A stretch of DNA of 24,962 nucleotides, taken from positions 1 through 24,962 of the forward strand of contig VBME01000148.1 of NCBI GenBank assembly GCA_005878995.1. Direction: 5' to 3'. Under the pieces are notes generated by a model. That model saw only the letters and a program-made list of their open reading frames with translations. It did no database searches and had not been told where the DNA came from. Made by a program: the position numbers and the translations under genes. Below are positions 21,987-24,962 of this stretch, one piece after another. This DNA is from Methanobacteriota archaeon. GTDB taxonomy: Archaea > Thermoplasmatota > Thermoplasmata > RBG-16-68-12. The first letter of the stretch is position 1, and each line of letters starts with the position of its first letter.

Positions 21987-23449
21987 CGCGATGCCGCTAC
22001 GAACTCCGTAGGCCGCCACGTTGCCGTTGGAATGTATGCCGTGCCGGCTCCCGGCGTGAACAGGGTCTGCAGGATCGAGTTCGCGTCGACCTGAGTCGGG
22101 TCTACCGGGAACGCGACGATCCGAAGGACCGTGCCCCCGCGGGCCCGGAAGTCCGCCGCGAAGACGCTCGACAGCCCCCGCCCGTACGCGTTGTCCACAT
22201 ACAGGATCGACATCGTCCGCCAGCCCCGGTGCGTGAACGCATACCAGCTGGCAGCCTTCCCTTGGAGAGCGTCCGAAGGGGCCGTTCGCCAGAACTGATC
22301 CGTCGTATCGGAGGTCGTGAACACCGGAGAGGTCGAGGAACTCGAAATCTCGATGATCCCGGCCGGTGCGATCACGGCAAACGCAGCGAGCGAAGCGCCC
22401 GAGGAGGTGGCTCCGATGAGCGCCTTGACACTATCGAGGGTCACGAGCTTCGTCGCCGCGGAACCGGCTGTCGTCGGGTTCGTTCCGTCGTCCTCGTGGA
22501 ACAGCTGGAGGTTGTAGTTCGTCCCGGCAACGGTGATTCCACCGGCCGAGTTCACGTCGGCGGCCGCGAGGATCGTTCCGTTCTGCTGGTCGGGTCCGAA
22601 GTCTTTCAGGGCGCCCGTCAGGTCGAACAACGTGCCAATCGGGAGGTTCGTCGCCGCGGCGGCGGGCCCGCTGGGGACCGCGCTCGCGTGGATGGTTGCC
22701 GAATGGACACTGGAGGTCGTCCACGTTCCCTCGGGGATGAACAACTTCTGGTTGATCCCGGCGCTCGCGTTCACGCTCCAAGCCTCGTAGTCGCTGCCGA
22801 CTTCGCCGTACTGGTCGAAGTTGATGGCACCCGAGGCACCCTGGTAGTCGACGTCGTTCCCGGCCGTAATGTTGGCGAGCGCCTTTGCCCACTCGCCAGG
22901 ACGAATCGCCACACCGGGCGGATTCGAAACCGCCCGCAGCGCCGCCTTGAACGCCGACGAGTTCGTGTCGGTGGTCTGGGCCTTCTGGAACGCCATCGCG
23001 AGGACGAACATCGCGTCGTAGGAGTTCGGCCCGTACAGCTTCGGCGCCCGGCCGAACATGGCCTGGTATTCCGCATTAAAGAGGCCCGATGACGTGTTGT
23101 AATCCGACGACATCGGCGGGACTGGAGCGGTGCCTTCGATTGTCGTGACATCGACTCCCGCGGTCTTCAGTCGACCGATGAAGCTCGTGTCGAGCAGCCC
23201 TTCCGAATAGAGCCACGCGGCCGGCCACTGGGCTCGATTGTTCCACCACGTCGGGATGAGCTTGTCTCCCTCGCCGGGGTATCCGACGAAGAAGATCGCC
23301 TGCGGCTTTGCGCCGGCGAAGAGGCCACCCAACAGGGCCGCCGCCACCACGATGACGACTACGACGATGACCGCAATCGCAATCCACAACGCTCTCCGCT
23401 TCGGGGCGGCTTTTGCCATCTCCGGCGCGGGTGGTTTCTGCTCCTCCAT
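21983..23449 (-). CDS. Liv-type substrate-binding protein with lobes in permuted order, membrane-anchored
   Basis: 488 residues. A hydrophobic helix (about 21-45) anchors the protein outside the cell. Then comes what is normally the C-terminal lobe of LivK/Peripla_BP_6 proteins: KPQAIFFVGYPGEGDKLI, AEYQAMFGRAPKLYGPNSYDAMFVLAMAF, ending near FIPEG (about 48-240). A Ser/Thr/Ala-rich linker (241-267) leads to the normal N-terminal lobe: LPIGTLFDLTGALKDFG, NSAGGI, SSSTSPVFTT, RTAPSDALQG, ILYVDNAYGRGL, ending ANSILQTLF (about 268-464). In ordinary members the order is opposite, and ILQTLF would run directly into KPQAIFFVGY. The last 24 residues resemble neither lobe. ATG 23449 is chosen from the TATA positions; GTG 23479 is too close to them. 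The gene is convergent with livHMGF, not within it. Confidence 0.8.
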   Translation of the reverse strand: MEEQKPPAPEMAKAAPKRRALWIAIAVIVVVVIVVAAALLGGLFAGAKPQAIFFVGYPGEGDKLIPTWWNNRAQWPAAWLYSEGLLDTSFIGRLKTAGVDVTTIEGTAPVPPMSSDYNTSSGLFNAEYQAMFGRAPKLYGPNSYDAMFVLAMAFQKAQTTDTNSSAFKAALRAVSNPPGVAIRPGEWAKALANITAGNDVDYQGASGAINFDQYGEVGSDYEAWSVNASAGINQKLFIPEGTWTTSSVHSATIHASAVPSGPAAAATNLPIGTLFDLTGALKDFGPDQQNGTILAAADVNSAGGITVAGTNYNLQLFHEDDGTNPTTAGSAATKLVTLDSVKALIGATSSGASLAAFAVIAPAGIIEISSSSTSPVFTTSDTTDQFWRTAPSDALQGKAASWYAFTHRGWRTMSILYVDNAYGRGLSSVFAADFRARGGTVLRIVAFPVDPTQVDANSILQTLFTPGAGTAYIPTATWRPTEFVAASR

Positions 23450-23481
23450 AAATGACCCCGCGCGGGCATATTTTGACACGG

Positions 23482-23490
23482 TCTTAAACG
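23482..23490 (-). promoter_or_regulatory. TATA box of the binding-protein gene
   Basis: Minus-strand GTTTAAGAC, predicting a start near 23462 and a leader of about 12 bases. A second A/T-rich element, TCAAAATATG (23466-23475), would instead make ATG 23449 leaderless. Confidence 0.45.
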
Positions 23491-23556
23491 TTCTGGCGTT
23501 CGGGGACGAGCCGGAAGTTAGCGCAACATTCGAACAACAGCGGGGCGACCGGTGTG

Positions 23557-23596
23557 GGTTCCGGAGGCCCGGGGAACCGGAGGTTGCGGAACCGGA
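23557..23596. repeat. GGAACCGGA repeats and hairpin between two minus-strand genes
   Basis: GGAACCGGA occurs at 23573-23581 and 23588-23596, 15 bp apart. GGTTCC (23557-23562) can pair with GGAACC (23573-23578) across 10 bases. It lies just downstream of the small membrane-protein gene on the minus strand and could act as its transcript end. The remaining spacer 23491-23556 shows nothing else. Confidence 0.35.
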
Positions 23597-23602
23597 AGAC
23601 GA

Positions 23603-23851
23603 TCAGAGAGGACGCTCGCGCCCGTAGATCATGTACCCGACGAGACCGAAGATGGGGACCAGAAACACAATCGCGAGCCAGAGCAGACCGTTCATGCCGC
23701 GGATCCTCGCGTCCTGGTACACCCAGAGCGCGATGAGAAGGAACGCGAGGTACAGTCCGATGAGAAACAACGTGAACGTGGTGAGCGATGTCGCCGCGGA
23801 CGCCTGGAATGGGATCGCGATGACTGACAAGTCGACCGTCGCGCTGCTCAC
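23603..23851 (-). CDS. Small membrane protein, PLDc_N-like
   Basis: 82 residues, two membrane helices (about 24-44 and 56-76). The end 'NGLLWLAIVFLVPIFGLVGYMIYGRERPL' follows the PLDc_N pattern (W-hydrophobic-PxxGxxxYxxxGR) found at the N-terminus of cardiolipin synthases but here without any phospholipase domain. The loop VYQDARIRGMNG between helices is typical of archaeal stand-alone versions. Function unknown; probably a regulatory or assembly membrane protein. The GTG start has GGAAGGGG upstream and a good TATA (CTATAAATAT, 23897-23906). Confidence 0.75.
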   Translation of the reverse strand: MSSATVDLSVIAIPFQASAATSLTTFTLFLIGLYLAFLLIALWVYQDARIRGMNGLLWLAIVFLVPIFGLVGYMIYGRERPL

Positions 23852-23896
23852 CCCACGCCCCTTCCGATGAAATCCGAGGTCCGGATGCTCCGAGGC

Positions 23897-23906
23897 ATAT
23901 TTATAG
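23897..23906 (-). promoter_or_regulatory. TATA box of the PLDc_N-like gene
   Basis: Minus-strand CTATAAATAT, the best TATA match in the window, predicting transcription from about 23875 and a leader of about 25 bases. Confidence 0.6.
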
Positions 23907-23942
23907 GATGTCGCGCGACGGGGGCCATCCCGGCGGGGAACG

Positions 23943-23951
23943 TTTTATTCG
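23943..23951 (+). promoter_or_regulatory. TATA box of the zinc-ribbon membrane protein gene
   Basis: TTTTATTCG predicts a start near 23972; GGAGAGGG (23973-23980) then lies just before TTG 23985. Confidence 0.5.
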
Positions 23952-23984
23952 GTCACGCGACGCTCATGTTTTGGAGAGGGCGCG

Positions 23985-24350
23985 TTGGCGGAACTCACGA
24001 CGGGAGCGCTCATCCTCGTGGTCGGCGCCGTGTTCACCCTCCTTGGGCTCCTCGTCTTCCCGTTCCTCTGCATCGGCGTCCCGCTCCTGGTTGTCGGGCT
24101 GATCTTGGTCGTGGTCGAGGGTGGTGAGACGAGGAAGCCGCCCGTCTACGGCTATCCGGCGTACTTTCCCTATCCGACGCTTCCGCCGGGTACGCCCATC
24201 CCGCCGCCGGGGCAAGCGCCCGCCGCCGGGCCAGCGACTCCGGGACAGCCGCCGATCCCCGCGGGTGCGAAATTCTGCACGAACTGTGGAGCCGCTCTCG
24301 CGCTCGGGCTCTCGTTTTGTCCAAACTGCGGAGCGCGTATCGCGACGTAG
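23985..24350 (+). CDS. Membrane protein with Pro-rich linker and C-terminal zinc ribbon
   Basis: 121 residues in three parts: two closely spaced membrane helices (about 6-26 and 28-46); a Pro/Gly/Ala-rich linker (about 51-95, with PTLPPGTPIPPPGQ); and a cytoplasmic zinc ribbon FCTNCGAAL...FCPNCGARI with Cys98, Cys101, Cys112 and Cys115. Such zinc-ribbon membrane proteins are common in archaea; roles are not established, though many are thought to tether regulatory or assembly factors. The TTG start is preferred because the AELTTG leader and ribosome-like GGAGAGGG precede the first helix. The stop lies 54 bases before the HMG-CoA reductase start. Confidence 0.8.
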   Translation: MAELTTGALILVVGAVFTLLGLLVFPFLCIGVPLLVVGLILVVVEGGETRKPPVYGYPAYFPYPTLPPGTPIPPPGQAPAAGPATPGQPPIPAGAKFCTNCGAALALGLSFCPNCGARIAT

Positions 24351-24368
24351 CGTGCGACCCCCACAATG

Positions 24369-24377
24369 CCTTTATTC
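24369..24377 (+). promoter_or_regulatory. TATA box of the HMG-CoA reductase gene
   Basis: CCTTTATTC, closely similar to the TATA of the preceding gene. It lies 32 bases before TTG 24405 and overlaps the coding frame that would follow ATG 24366, arguing against that ATG. Confidence 0.5.
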
Positions 24378-24404
24378 CAGGGAACTCCTCACCGGCGCGG
24401 GACC

Positions 24405-24962
24405 TTGGTCAAGAGCTCCGACGTATCCGGATTTTACAAGAAGAGCCCGGAGGATCGATGGCAGATCATCCGGTCGTTCGGCGATCTGACGGACGCAGAA
24501 ATCGAAACGATCCGGAACACGGGCGCCTTGAAGTTCGACCAAGTGGACCGAATGATCGAGAACGTCGTGGGCGCGATGCCGATTCCTCTCGGCATCGCCG
24601 TGAACTTCCGGATCAACGGGCGTGACTACCTCGTCCCGATGGCCATCGAGGAACCAAGCGTCGTCGCAGCGGCCTCGAACGCGGCGCGGATGGCCCGGGA
24701 GCGAGGGGGCTTCACGACGAGCGCGTCGGGCCCCATCATGATCGGCCAGATTCAGCTCGTCGGCGTGCCGGACCCGCACGGCGCGCGCATGACGATCCTC
24801 GCGCACCGCGACGAAATCCTCTCGATCGCGAACGAGAAAGACCCCATGCTCGTCAAAGTCGGCGGCGGCGCGAAAGACGTCGAGGTCCGGGTCGTGGACT
24901 CGAAACGGGGCCACATGGTCGTGACCCACCTGATCGTGGATTGCCGCGACGCGATGGGGGCG
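24405..24962 (+). CDS. mvaA: Class II hydroxymethylglutaryl-CoA reductase, N-terminal part (3' end outside window)
   Basis: 186 residues visible, open to the window end. The sequence SGFYKKSPEDRWQIIRSF, the block 'ENVVGAMPIPLGIAVNFRING', MAIEEPSVVAAASNAARMAR (the ENVIG and EEPSVVAA substrate-binding regions with the catalytic Glu) and the final HLIVDCRDAMGA identify HMG-CoA reductase; the short N-terminus and wording place it in class II. The enzyme reduces HMG-CoA to mevalonate for isoprenoid lipids, using NAD(H) or NADP(H). Class II enzymes in archaea occur mainly in Thermoplasmatales and Archaeoglobales, useful for placing this genome. TTG 24405 fits the promoter; ATG 24366 is the alternative. 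Confidence 0.9.
   Translation, partial: MVKSSDVSGFYKKSPEDRWQIIRSFGDLTDAEIETIRNTGALKFDQVDRMIENVVGAMPIPLGIAVNFRINGRDYLVPMAIEEPSVVAAASNAARMARERGGFTTSASGPIMIGQIQLVGVPDPHGARMTILAHRDEILSIANEKDPMLVKVGGGAKDVEVRVVDSKRGHMVVTHLIVDCRDAMGA

Noticed and set aside
24366..24404. ATG 24366 as start of HMG-CoA reductase
   Set aside because: The TATA box overlaps the codons just after it, so a transcript would start downstream of this ATG; TTG 24405 fits better.

Overview
The window looks like a high-GC archaeal chromosome. The evidence is TATA boxes about 22-30 nt upstream of start codons, many apparently leaderless genes, frequent GTG/TTG starts, and archaeal-type proteins: CTP-dependent riboflavin kinase with an HTH domain, separate PurS with PurL/PurQ, TrmI, a PIN protein of the Fcf1/VapC9 type, an RNase J-like protein, a JAMM peptidase and a class II HMG-CoA reductase. 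Class II HMG-CoA reductase together with a histidine-to-folate degradation route fits Thermoplasmatota best. That placement is inference; no rRNA is present. I see no tRNA, CRISPR array, insertion sequence or origin.

Layout. 1-2863: the end of a formimidoyl-THF cyclodeaminase gene, a small anchored beta-sandwich protein, urocanate hydratase and a Nudix hydrolase. 2860-5267: a PadR/HAAS membrane-protein pair and a glycosylation-rich anchored surface protein with an operator-like repeat cluster at its promoter. 5389-7442: PIN nuclease, riboflavin kinase and a two-domain relative of the small beta-sandwich protein. 7439-10608: purL-purQ. 10692-12739: an MTHFR-like TIM-barrel protein and an AAA+ ATPase with an N-terminal Cys/His cluster. 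12840-14393: two consecutive CARF-like/winged-helix regulators followed by purS. 14514-18272: a bacterial-PH membrane protein, JAMM peptidase, PRC-barrel protein, RNase J-like hydrolase and TrmI. 18342-21986: livH-livM-livG-livF. 21983-23449: its probable substrate-binding protein, on the opposite strand, with its two lobes in swapped order. 23603-24962: a PLDc_N-like small membrane protein, a zinc-ribbon membrane protein and the start of HMG-CoA reductase.

How the genes fit together. Cyclodeaminase, urocanase and the MTHFR-like protein touch folate one-carbon metabolism; PurSQL makes FGAM; the Liv system imports amino acids or related solutes, and histidine breakdown could use such imports. 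Gene packing is extreme: of seven convergent pairs, three overlap through a shared CTAG/TTAG stop and one abuts. Three divergent pairs appear to share one TATA region.

Most unusual items: the circularly permuted Liv-type binding protein, the tandem CARF-like regulators with no CRISPR locus in view, the repeated CTATGTA operator, and the roughly 60-residue insertion in LivF.
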